Shown one piece after another: positions 22,911 to 30,346 of a stretch of 35,922 nucleotides of DNA. How positions within the stretch are numbered: position 1 is the first letter of the stretch; every line of letters begins with the position of its first letter. The DNA is from Albidovulum sp. (GTDB taxonomy: Bacteria; Pseudomonadota; Alphaproteobacteria; Rhodobacterales; Rhodobacteraceae). Made by a program: the position numbers and the translations under genes. Under the pieces are notes generated by a model. That model was not told the DNA's origin. It searched no databases and saw only the letters and a list, made by a program, of their open reading frames with translations. The DNA lies in contig JAUQYA010000047.1 in NCBI GenBank assembly GCA_030837785.1, forward strand, positions 1 to 35,922. The letters are read 5' to 3'.

Positions 22911-24131
22911 ATGACCACCATCGACCAGCCGCAGGCCCCGTCCCTGGAGCAGCCCGTGCAACGGACCACCTTCGCCATTCTGCTGGCGGTCGGTCTGTGC
23001 CACATGCTCAACGACATCATGCAGTCGCTCCTCTCGGCGATCTATCCGATGCTGAAGGACGATTTCGCGCTCGACTACAGCCAGATCGGGCTTCTCACGC
23101 TCTGCTTCCAGGTCACCGCCTCGCTCCTCCAGCCCGTCGTCGGCATCTTCACCGACCGCAAGCCCCTGCCGAAGTCGCTGCCCGTCGGCATGGGATCGAC
23201 CTTCTGCGGGCTGATCCTGCTGGCCTTCGCGCCGAACTACCCGCTGCTCTTGGCCGGGGCGGCGCTGATCGGCGTCGGCTCGGCGGTGTTCCACCCCGAG
23301 GCAAGCCGGGTGGCGCGGATGGCCTCCGGCGGGCGCTTCGGGCTGGCGCAGTCGCTCTTCCAGGTCGGCGGCAACTTCGGCACCGCCATCGGCCCGCTGC
23401 TCGCAGCCTTCATCGTCGTGCCGCTCGGCCGGCCCTCGGTCGCGGCCTTCTGCCTGATCGCCGCGCTCGGCATCTTCATCCTCAACTGGATCAGCCGCTG
23501 GTATGCCGGGGCGCTGACCGTGGCGCGCGGGCGCAAGGCCGCCGACCGGACGCTGCCCCTGCCGCGCGGGCGGATCGTGACCGCGCTTGTCGTGCTCGCC
23601 TTCCTGACCTTCTCGAAGAACATCTACACCGCCTCGATCTCCAGCTACTACACCTTCTACCTGATCGAGACCTTCGACCTCAGCACCCAGCAGTCGCAGA
23701 TGATGCTGTTCCTGTTTCTGGCCGCGATGGCGGCGGGCACGATCCTCGGCGGGCCAATCGGCGACCGCGTCGGACCCTTGGCGGTGATCTGGTTCTCGAT
23801 CCTCGGCGTCCTGCCCTTCACGCTCGCCCTGCCCTATGCCGACCTGTTCTGGACCGGCGTCCTCTCGGTGGTCATCGGCCTGATCCTCGCCTCGGCCTTC
23901 CCGGCGATCGTGGTCTTCGCGCAGGAGCTTCTGCCGGGCCGGGTGGGGATGGTCGCCGGCATCTTCTTCGGTTTCGCCTTCGGCATGGGCGGTATCTCCG
24001 CCGCGGTGCTGGGGGTGATGGCCGATCGCTACGGGATCGAGCTCGTCTACCGCATCTGCGCCTGGCTGCCGGCGATGGGGCTCCTGACCGTCTTCCTGCC
24101 GTCGAGAAGGCGGCTCAGGGGTTTCGGCTGA
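22911..24131 (+). CDS. MFS exporter of the fosmidomycin-resistance (Fsr) type
   Basis: A 406-residue 12-helix inner-membrane transporter. The block LCHMLNDIMQSLLSAIYPMLKDDF with SQIGLLTLCFQVTASLLQPVVG near residues 29-75 is characteristic of Fsr-like major facilitator proteins, followed by TDRKPLPKSLPVGM, GSAVFHPEASRVARMASGGRFGLAQSLFQVGGNFG and, in the second half, GGPIGDRVG. Proton-driven drug export is the family role; Fsr exports fosmidomycin, an inhibitor of the MEP isoprenoid pathway that these bacteria use. The true substrate here is unknown. GGAAAAG precedes the ATG. Signature residues continue to a basic C-terminus (SRRRLRGFG). Confidence 0.88.
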   Translation: MTTIDQPQAPSLEQPVQRTTFAILLAVGLCHMLNDIMQSLLSAIYPMLKDDFALDYSQIGLLTLCFQVTASLLQPVVGIFTDRKPLPKSLPVGMGSTFCGLILLAFAPNYPLLLAGAALIGVGSAVFHPEASRVARMASGGRFGLAQSLFQVGGNFGTAIGPLLAAFIVVPLGRPSVAAFCLIAALGIFILNWISRWYAGALTVARGRKAADRTLPLPRGRIVTALVVLAFLTFSKNIYTASISSYYTFYLIETFDLSTQQSQMMLFLFLAAMAAGTILGGPIGDRVGPLAVIWFSILGVLPFTLALPYADLFWTGVLSVVIGLILASAFPAIVVFAQELLPGRVGMVAGIFFGFAFGMGGISAAVLGVMADRYGIELVYRICAWLPAMGLLTVFLPSRRRLRGFG

Positions 24132-24174
24132 GGCCCGGCTTTTCCCGCCGCCCGATCCGCCCCATATTGGCGCC

Positions 24175-24864
24175 ATGCTGATCCGCCTCGCCCCGATCCT
24201 CATCGCCCTTCTCTATGGCGTCATCCTCTGGCGCCTCTCGGCCTGGCGGACAGCGAGGGAACTGGACGCCAAGTCCACCGAGCTTCGCGACCCCGCCCTT
24301 GCCGAGGTCACGGGGCGGCTTGCGCGCGCGCTCGGCGTCGCGCGCATCCCGGTCAGGATCTACGAGGTGGCGCCGGTCAACGGGCTCGCCGCGCCGGACG
24401 GGCGCATCTTCCTCACCCGGGGCTTCCACGACCGCTTCCGCGAGGGGAAGGTCAGCGCCGAGGAACTGGCCAGCGTGATCGCGCATGAACTGGGCCATGT
24501 CGCGCTCGGCCACTCGCGGCGGCGGATGATCGACTTCACCGGGCAGAACGCGGTCCGGGTGATGCTCGTCACGATCCTCGGGCGGGTCCTGCCGGGGATC
24601 GGCGTCTGGCTTGCCAATCTCCTGACCTCGCTCGTTGCCGCCCGGCTCAGCCGCCGGGACGAATACGAGGCCGACGAATGGGCCTCCGCACTCCTCGTCA
24701 AGGCCGGGATCGGCACCGGGCCGCAGAAGTCGCTCTTCGCCAAGCTCGGCCGGCTGACCGGCGGCGGCGGCAGCGCGCCCGCCTGGCTCCTGAGCCATCC
24801 GGCGACCGCCGACCGCATCGCCGCGATCGAGGCCAACGAGGCGAAATGGGGCCTCGGCCGCTGA
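24175..24864 (+). CDS. M48 family zinc metalloprotease (HtpX/Ste24-like, short form)
   Basis: A 229-residue membrane-anchored protease. A hydrophobic N-terminal helix (2-20) precedes the catalytic domain, which has HELGH at 104-108 with zinc-binding histidines and catalytic Glu, and the third ligand in SRRDEYEADEWA (E163). A second hydrophobic segment (128-155) follows the HELGH, as in HtpX. HPATADRIAAIE near the C-terminus is typical of the family. Short M48 proteins act in quality control of membrane proteins. It starts 43 bases after the MFS gene, perhaps in the same transcript, and converges on the PIN gene. Confidence 0.88.
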   Translation: MLIRLAPILIALLYGVILWRLSAWRTARELDAKSTELRDPALAEVTGRLARALGVARIPVRIYEVAPVNGLAAPDGRIFLTRGFHDRFREGKVSAEELASVIAHELGHVALGHSRRRMIDFTGQNAVRVMLVTILGRVLPGIGVWLANLLTSLVAARLSRRDEYEADEWASALLVKAGIGTGPQKSLFAKLGRLTGGGGSAPAWLLSHPATADRIAAIEANEAKWGLGR

Positions 24865-24870
24865 CCGCCC

Positions 24871-25413
24871 TCAGGACGAGAGCGCCTTGCCGAGCCGCGG
24901 CAGCTTCGCCCGCCTGAGAAGCGGCCGGAGCGGCTGGGGTTCCCCCGACAGCCGCTCGGCCTCCGCCCGCACCGCCTCCACCACGGCCGCGACAGTGTCG
25001 GGCGCGCCCTGCCAGAGGCCGATGAGGAACCGGTCGGGGTCTTCGCGGGCGATCCCCTCGTCGGCCAGCAGCCCGCGCGGGAAGTCGGCGGCGTTGAAGG
25101 TGACGATCACATCGGCACCCCCGGCGATGGCGGCGGCGAGGACATGGACATCGGCCGGGTCGGGCAGCCAGAGCCGCGCCGCAAGCCCCTCGCGCTGGGG
25201 AACGGCTGCCGCGGGGAACGCCGCCCGAAGCGCCGCGATCTCGGCCCGCGCGACGATCTCCGCCCCGGGGCCGAGCTTGACCACCGCGCGGGCCCATTCC
25301 TCGAGGATGCGATCGGACCAGAGCGGCGTATAGAGCCCCGCCCGCGCCGCGCCGATCAGGATTTCCCTGAGAACGGTCGGATAGAGCACGCAGGCATCGA
25401 GCAGCGCCTTCAT
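24871..25413 (-). CDS. PIN-domain protein (putative ribonuclease)
   Basis: A 180-residue PIN-fold protein. Acidic residues expected at the metal site are visible: D6 in ALLDACVLYP, E38/E39 in SDRILEEWAR, D88 in LPDPADVHVLAAA, and D110 in VIVTFNAADFPRG. PIN proteins are usually RNases, many of them VapC toxins, but no antitoxin-sized gene lies next to this one. Instead its ATG overlaps the stop of the rlmI-like gene by 4 bases (ATGA), so the two are translated together. A role in RNA processing or ribosome quality control is therefore an inference as reasonable as a toxin role. The C-terminal 35 residues are basic. Confidence 0.85.
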   Translation of the reverse strand: MKALLDACVLYPTVLREILIGAARAGLYTPLWSDRILEEWARAVVKLGPGAEIVARAEIAALRAAFPAAAVPQREGLAARLWLPDPADVHVLAAAIAGGADVIVTFNAADFPRGLLADEGIAREDPDRFLIGLWQGAPDTVAAVVEAVRAEAERLSGEPQPLRPLLRRAKLPRLGKALSS

Positions 25414-26615
25414 CCGTCGAGCCGGAAGAACAGCGCCTTGAGATAGCCCGATTCGGCCAGTTGCGGCAGTTGCGGATGGTCAGGCCCGGCAAATCCGGTG
25501 TGGAGAAGCTGCGCCCGCCGCCCGCCCCGGCCGATCCCGCGCGCCGAGGCGTTGCGGAACTGCGCAAGGTCGGCCGCGTGCGAGCAGGAGCAGAGGCAGA
25601 GGAAGCCCCCCGGCGCCACCAGCGGCGCGGCCAGTCGCGCGACGCGCTCGTAGGCTCTCAGCCCCGCCTCCAGTGACGGTTTCGACGGCGCGAAGGCGGG
25701 CGGGTCGCAGACGACGAGGTCGAACCGCGCGCCCTCGGCCGCCTGCGCCTCCATCGTGGCGAAGGCATCGCCCTTGTGCGTGATGAAGCGGTCGGCGACG
25801 CCGGTGGCCCGCGCCCCCTGCCCCGCCAGATCCAGCGCTGCGGCCGAGGCATCGACGGCGAGCGCGCTTTCCGCCCCGCCGGCGAGCGCGGCCAGCGCAA
25901 AGCCGCCGACATGGCTGAACACGTCGAGCACCCGCGCCCCCTTCGCGAGCCTCGCGGCAAAGGCGTGGTTCGGCCGCTGGTCGAAGAAGAGCCCGGTCTT
26001 CTGCCCGCCGAGAAGGTCGGCCATGTAGACGGCGCCGTTCATCGGCACCGCCACCGGCCCGTCGCGCGCGCCGGCGAGCAGCACAGTCTCCTCCGCCAGC
26101 CCCTCGAGCCCGCGCGCGCGGCCGGTGCCGTTCTTGACGATGGTCGTGACCCCGGTCACCCCGGCAAGCGCCGCGGCCAGGTCGGCAATCATCGCCTCGG
26201 CCCAGGCGGCGTTGGGCTGGATCACCGCCGCCGCCCCGAAGCGGTCGATGACGACGCCGGGCAGCCCGTCCGCCTCGGCATGGACCAGCCGGTAGAAGGG
26301 CGCCTCATGAAGCCGGTCGCGGAGCGCGAGCGCCCGGGCGATCCGGGCGGCGATCCAGGCGCGGTCGATCACCGCCTGCGGGTCGCGGTCGAGAACCCGC
26401 GCGATGATCTTCGAGGCCGGGTTGACCGTGACCACGCCGAGGGGGCGCCGCTCGGCATCCTCCAGCACCGCGAAGGTTCCGGGGGAGAGCGCTTGCGTCC
26501 GCCGGTCGGTCACCAGCTCGTCGGCATAGACCCAGGGGAAGCCGTGGCGGATCGCCCGCGCCTCGGCCTTGGGGCGCAGGCGGACGACGGGGAGTGCTGA
26601 GGTCATGGCGGGCAT
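25410..26615 (-). CDS. rlmI: RlmI-like 23S rRNA (cytosine-5) methyltransferase
   Basis: A 401-residue SAM-dependent methyltransferase. An N-terminal PUA domain (about 10-90, VRLRPKAEARAIRHGFPWVYADEL) recognises RNA; a central linker domain carries VHAEADGLPGVVIDRFG near 112; and the Rossmann domain has VLDVFSHVGGFALAALAGG near 228, VVCDPPAFAPSK near 305 and CLCSCSHAADL near 345. This matches RlmI, which makes m5C1962 in 23S rRNA, although the exact target here is inferred. GGAGGG lies 13 bases before the ATG at 26615; an ATG at 26606 gives a start closer to relatives but without a ribosome site. The PIN gene overlaps its stop. Confidence 0.88.
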   Translation of the reverse strand: MPAMTSALPVVRLRPKAEARAIRHGFPWVYADELVTDRRTQALSPGTFAVLEDAERRPLGVVTVNPASKIIARVLDRDPQAVIDRAWIAARIARALALRDRLHEAPFYRLVHAEADGLPGVVIDRFGAAAVIQPNAAWAEAMIADLAAALAGVTGVTTIVKNGTGRARGLEGLAEETVLLAGARDGPVAVPMNGAVYMADLLGGQKTGLFFDQRPNHAFAARLAKGARVLDVFSHVGGFALAALAGGAESALAVDASAAALDLAGQGARATGVADRFITHKGDAFATMEAQAAEGARFDLVVCDPPAFAPSKPSLEAGLRAYERVARLAAPLVAPGGFLCLCSCSHAADLAQFRNASARGIGRGGRRAQLLHTGFAGPDHPQLPQLAESGYLKALFFRLDG

Positions 26616-26797
26616 CCGGGATGTTTTCCCTCCTCTAGTCCGGCACGCCGGCGCGGGAAAGCCCTGCCGCGCGGTCGCGGCCCTGCCCGTTCACGCATTC
26701 TTGGGCCTGTCAGCCGCGCCTGTTTCCGCTATCATCGTCCCGGCCGCCCCCTCCACGCCCCGTCCACCGCGGGGCCGCCCGCGCTTCCGGCTTGGTC

Positions 26798-26826
26798 TTG
26801 ACCTTTGTTAGCGCTAACCGTAACAC
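26798..26826 (+). promoter_or_regulatory. Predicted edd-eda promoter
   Basis: TTGACC (26798-26803) and TAACAC (26821-26826) are 17 bases apart, giving a start near 26833 and a leader of about 30 bases. The palindrome at 26807-26818 fills the spacer. Confidence 0.6.
26807..26818. promoter_or_regulatory. LacI-family type operator in the edd promoter
   Basis: GTTAGCGCTAAC is a perfect 12-base palindrome with the central CG step typical of LacI/GntR-family operators. It lies between the -35 and -10, so binding would block RNA polymerase. No LacI-type gene is in the window. Confidence 0.65.
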
Positions 26827-26862
26827 ACCCCGAAAAGGCACCCTGAGCCGAGGAGGACCGCC

Positions 26863-28668
26863 ATGCCCACGACCCCCCGCCTCATGGAGATCACCGACCG
26901 CATCCGCGCCCGCTCGGCCCGGCTGCGCGCGCCCTACCTCGAGCGGATCGCCCGGGCCCGCGACGAAGGCCCCGCCCGCGCGCATCTGAGCTGCGGCAAC
27001 CAGGCCCATGCCCTTGCGGCCACCGGCGTGGACAAGCCACGCCTCGCCGCGGCCCGCGCCCCGAACATCGGCATCGTGACCGCCTACAACGACATGCTCT
27101 CGGCGCATCAACCCTATGAGGACTATCCCAGGGCGATCCGTGCCGCCGCCCGCAAGGCCGGTGCCACCGCGCAGGTCGCGGGCGGGGTGCCGGCGATGTG
27201 CGACGGCGTCACCCAGGGCAGGGCCGGCATGGAACTGTCGCTTTTCTCCCGCGATGTCATCGCGCTCGCCGCCGGCGTCGCGATGAGCCACAATTGCTAC
27301 GATGCCGCCCTCTACCTCGGCATCTGCGACAAGATCGTGCCCGGCCTCGTCATCGCCGCCGCCACCTTCGGCCATGTGCCGGCGGTCTTCGTCCCCGGCG
27401 GTCCGATGACCAGCGGCTTGCCCAACGACGAGAAGGCCAAGGTCCGCCAGCAGTTCGCCGCCGGAGAGGTCGGCCGCGACAAGCTGATGGAAGCCGAGAT
27501 GGCCTCCTACCACGGCCCCGGCACCTGTACCTTCTACGGCACCGCCAACACCAACCAGATGCTGATGGAGTTGATGGGCCTGCACCTGCCGGGGGCGTCC
27601 TTCGTCAACCCCGGCACGCCCCTGCGCGAAGCGCTGACCGAGGCCGCGGTCACCCGCGCGGCCCGCATCACCGCGCTTGGCAACGACTACCGCCCGGTGG
27701 GCGAGATCCTCGACGAACGCGCCTTCGTGAACGGCATGGTCGGGCTGATGGCCACCGGGGGGTCCACCAATCATCTCCTCCACCTGCCGGCGATGGCGCG
27801 TGCCGCCGGCATCCTCCTCGAACCGCAGGATTTCGACGCGGTCTCGGGCCTCGTGCCGCTGATGGCCAAGGTCTATCCGAACGGGCTTGCCGACGTGAAC
27901 CATTTCCACGCCGCCGGCGGGATCGCCTTCCTGGTCGGCGAGCTTCTGGACGCCGGGCTCCTCCATGAGGACGTGCGCACCGTAGCGGGCGACGGGCTTG
28001 CCCGCTACACCGAGGAGCCGGTGCTGACCGACGGGCAGCTTTCCTGGCGCGAGGGGCCGAAGCGGTCGCTCAACGACCGCATCCTGCGCCCGGCCTCCGA
28101 TCCGTTCCTGCCGACCGGGGGGCTCAGGGAACTCGGCGGCAACCTCGGCCGCGCGGTCATCAAGGTGTCCGCCGTGGCCGAGGAACACCGCGTCATCGAG
28201 GCGCCGGCGCGCATCTTCCATGACCAGGACGCGGTCAAGGCGGCCTTCCAGCGGGGCGAGTTCACCCGCGATACCGTGGTCGTCGTCCGCTTCCAGGGGC
28301 CGCAGGCGAACGGGATGCCCGAGCTGCATTCGCTGACGCCGGTGCTGTCGGTCCTGCTCGACCGCGGAATCAGGGTCGCGCTGGTCACCGACGGGCGGAT
28401 GTCAGGCGCCTCGGGCAAGGTTCCGGCGGCGATCCATGTCAGCCCCGAAGCCGCCTGCGACGGCGCGCTGGCGCGGCTGAGGGACGGCGATGTGATCCGG
28501 CTCGACGCGGTCGCGGGCACGCTCGACGCCCTGGGCGTGGACCTTTCCACCCGCGCGCCGGTCGAGCCGGACCTGACGCAGAACCGCTTCGGCACCGGGC
28601 GCGAGCTGTTCGAGACCTTCCGCCGCGCCGTCGGCCCCGCCACCGACGGCGCCTCGGTGCTTTACTGA
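26863..28668 (+). CDS. edd: 6-phosphogluconate dehydratase (Entner-Doudoroff)
   Basis: A 601-residue dehydratase of the IlvD/Edd family that turns 6-phosphogluconate into 2-keto-3-deoxy-6-phosphogluconate. The Fe-S cluster ligands are present as C155 in GICDKIVPG and C222 in GPGTCTFYGTANT, matching positions C154 and C221 that I recall for the Zymomonas enzyme. Other blocks are AYNDMLSAHQPY near 74, GGVPAMCDGVTQG near 107, and TDGRMSGASGKVPAAIHVSPEA near 506. GGAGG lies 7 bases before the ATG. With eda 77 bases downstream it makes the two steps specific to this pathway; zwf and pgl are not in the window. A palindromic operator lies in its promoter. Confidence 0.97.
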   Translation: MPTTPRLMEITDRIRARSARLRAPYLERIARARDEGPARAHLSCGNQAHALAATGVDKPRLAAARAPNIGIVTAYNDMLSAHQPYEDYPRAIRAAARKAGATAQVAGGVPAMCDGVTQGRAGMELSLFSRDVIALAAGVAMSHNCYDAALYLGICDKIVPGLVIAAATFGHVPAVFVPGGPMTSGLPNDEKAKVRQQFAAGEVGRDKLMEAEMASYHGPGTCTFYGTANTNQMLMELMGLHLPGASFVNPGTPLREALTEAAVTRAARITALGNDYRPVGEILDERAFVNGMVGLMATGGSTNHLLHLPAMARAAGILLEPQDFDAVSGLVPLMAKVYPNGLADVNHFHAAGGIAFLVGELLDAGLLHEDVRTVAGDGLARYTEEPVLTDGQLSWREGPKRSLNDRILRPASDPFLPTGGLRELGGNLGRAVIKVSAVAEEHRVIEAPARIFHDQDAVKAAFQRGEFTRDTVVVVRFQGPQANGMPELHSLTPVLSVLLDRGIRVALVTDGRMSGASGKVPAAIHVSPEAACDGALARLRDGDVIRLDAVAGTLDALGVDLSTRAPVEPDLTQNRFGTGRELFETFRRAVGPATDGASVLY

Positions 28669-28745
28669 CCGCTTTCACCGCGGTTCAAATCGTCCCGCCG
28701 GAGGCTCCCCGCCAGCCGCCGGTGCGCCGCCTCAAGGAGGATGCC

Positions 28746-29399
28746 ATGACCCCCGCCGACCAGGCCCGTGAGGCCGCCCGCATCTGCGCGCTGGCCCCCG
28801 TCGTCCCCGTCCTCGTGATCGAGCGGGCGGACGACGCCGCGCCGCTCGCCCGCGCGCTCGTCGCCGGCGGGCTCCCGGCGCTCGAGGTCACGCTGCGCAC
28901 GCCCGTGGCACTCGAGGCGATCCGCGCGATGGCGGAGGTGGCGGGCGGCGTCGTCGGCGCGGGCACGCTCCTCACCCCGGCCGACGTGAAGGCCGCCAAG
29001 GCCGCCGGCGCCCGCTTCGGCGTCTCGCCGGGGGCGACCGACCGGCTTCTCGCCGCCTGCGAGGACGAGGGCCTGCCGCTCCTGCCTGGGGCAGCCACCG
29101 CGACCGAGGTGATGGCGCTGCTGGAGCGCGGATACACGGTGCAGAAATTCTTCCCGGCCGAGGCCTCGGGGGGTGCCGCGGCGCTTTCGGCCATCGGCGC
29201 CCCGATCCCGCAGGTCCGGTTCTGCCCGACCGGCGGCATCGGCCCGAAGAACGTGGGCGACTACCTTTCGCTTGGCAACGTCCTTTGCGTCGGCGGGAGC
29301 TGGGTCGCGCCGAAGGACCGGGTGGCGGCCGCCGACTGGACCGGGATCGAGACGCTCGCCCGGGCGGCAGCCGCGCTGCCGCGACGTTTGCGGCGGTGA
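28746..29399 (+). CDS. eda: KDPG aldolase (bifunctional 2-keto-4-hydroxyglutarate aldolase type)
   Basis: A 217-residue class I aldolase that splits 2-keto-3-deoxy-6-phosphogluconate into pyruvate and glyceraldehyde 3-phosphate. The Schiff-base lysine is K134 in TVQKFFPAE and the catalytic Glu E47 in ALEVTLRT, one or two positions from the E. coli residues. The phosphate site CPTGGIGPKN and the end WVAPKDR are also typical. AAGGAGG lies 5-6 bases before the ATG at 28746, so I prefer it over an in-frame start at 28722. It follows edd after 77 bases and should be in the same transcript. It converges on an unknown membrane-protein gene 4 bases after its stop. Confidence 0.97.
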   Translation: MTPADQAREAARICALAPVVPVLVIERADDAAPLARALVAGGLPALEVTLRTPVALEAIRAMAEVAGGVVGAGTLLTPADVKAAKAAGARFGVSPGATDRLLAACEDEGLPLLPGAATATEVMALLERGYTVQKFFPAEASGGAAALSAIGAPIPQVRFCPTGGIGPKNVGDYLSLGNVLCVGGSWVAPKDRVAAADWTGIETLARAAAALPRRLRR

Positions 29400-29403
29400 G
29401 CGG

Positions 29404-29886
29404 TCAGGTCCGCTCCACCTCGTCAAGAAGCGCGCGCCGGATCGCCTCCTGCGAACAGGCGGCCTCGCCGATGATCAGCCAGGCGGCGACGAACAGGACC
29501 GCCACCGACAGAATGAGATGCCCCACCGTCAGCCCTGCCGTCAGCCCCACCGTCAGCCCCGCCGCCAGACCGTCGCCGGAAAGGCGGAGCGCCACCGCCC
29601 CGCCGGCGGCACCGGCGAGCGCGAAGCCCGCCGCATGGCGCCAGCGATGGCGCCGGATCGCGAGCATCGCGAGGACCGGGCCGTCCTCTCCGGAGGCCCC
29701 GCGCCGGGTGCGCGGCGTCGCGGCGACGCTCACGGCGACCGCGAAGGCGAGGAACCCCACCGAGACGAGCACCAGCGGCGCAAGCATCGGGGCGCTCGGG
29801 CCCGCCAGGCGCCCGAGCAGAACCGCGCCCCCCAGACCGGGGAGGTAGCAGCAGAGGAACTTGCCGAAGGGTCGCAGGCGGCGCAT
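29404..29886 (-). CDS. Hypothetical membrane protein
   Basis: A 160-residue protein with about four hydrophobic segments (near 10-27, 34-56, 83-101 and 105-138), so very likely an inner-membrane protein. Two cysteines sit together early (FLCCYLPG) and one near the end (EAACSQEAIRR). I do not recognise a family. Codon use is as GC-rich at third positions as in the neighbours, which supports a real gene, but the ribosome site before the ATG at 29886 is poor. Part of the third or fourth helix (GLTVGLTAGLTVG) is built from a 12-base tandem repeat. The C-terminal 22 residues are charged and probably cytoplasmic. Confidence 0.6.
   Translation of the reverse strand: MRRLRPFGKFLCCYLPGLGGAVLLGRLAGPSAPMLAPLVLVSVGFLAFAVAVSVAATPRTRRGASGEDGPVLAMLAIRRHRWRHAAGFALAGAAGGAVALRLSGDGLAAGLTVGLTAGLTVGHLILSVAVLFVAAWLIIGEAACSQEAIRRALLDEVERT
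29524..29571. repeat. 12-base tandem repeat inside a membrane-protein gene
   Basis: Units CACCGTCAGCCC, TGCCGTCAGCCC and CACCGTCAGCCC at 29524-29559 are followed by a diverged fourth. Read on the minus strand they encode repeated GLT[VA] in a hydrophobic segment. Confidence 0.85.
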
Positions 29887-30042
29887 GGCGGTTCGATCGT
29901 GGCGGGGTCAAGGCTGGCTATGACTGGCCATGATCCTCGCCGCCGAAAACGGCGCGGGCATGGCGGGGCCGCGGCGAAGCGGGTACGAAATCGGGACTGC
30001 GACGACAGGAGCCGATGACGGGCGCCGACGGCGCGCGCGGGC

Positions 30043-30342
30043 TCAGCTCCGCGCGCCGGGGCGTGATGCGCGCCCCATCCGGCCGCCCCGCCGCGCGGGC
30101 GTGGGCGGCGCCAGAAGCCCGGCCTCGAGCACCGGGTTCATCGGATGGCCGGGCGCAACGGCCGCATATTCGGCGATGAGCGTCCGCAGCGCCTCGGACG
30201 TGTCGGTGCCGGGCCGCAGGCTCAGCGCCCAGTCGAGGAAGATCGACCGGCACTCGCCGCCGGTGATCCCCTCGATCCGGTAGCTTTCGCGCACGAGCCC
30301 CTTCGGGTCAGCCGTCTTCAGGTCCATCGCCATGCGTCCCAT
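30043..30342 (-). CDS. Small protein of unknown function downstream of glnE
   Basis: A protein of up to 99 residues. The part LKTADPKGLVRESYRIEGITGGECRSIFLDWALSL near 8-43 looks like a folded, conserved core; the last 25 residues are Arg/Gly/Pro-rich. From memory, similar short proteins follow glnE in other Rhodobacteraceae, but I know no function. Starts at 30342, 30333 and 30327 are in frame; the first has GGAG 9 bases upstream, overlapping the end of glnE, and begins 4 bases after the glnE stop, so coupling to glnE is likely. A single Cys (in GGECRS) lies in the core. Confidence 0.72.
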   Translation of the reverse strand: MGRMAMDLKTADPKGLVRESYRIEGITGGECRSIFLDWALSLRPGTDTSEALRTLIAEYAAVAPGHPMNPVLEAGLLAPPTPARRGGRMGRASRPGARS

Positions 30343-30346
30343 CCCG

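Noticed and set aside
22737..24203. 488-codon open frame on the minus strand
   Set aside because: Antisense to the MFS exporter; composition is highly charged and repetitive without any fold signature.
24871..25413. VapBC toxin-antitoxin pair
   Set aside because: The only gene upstream and coupled to the PIN gene is a 400-residue rRNA methyltransferase; no short antitoxin frame with a ribosome site is visible on either side.
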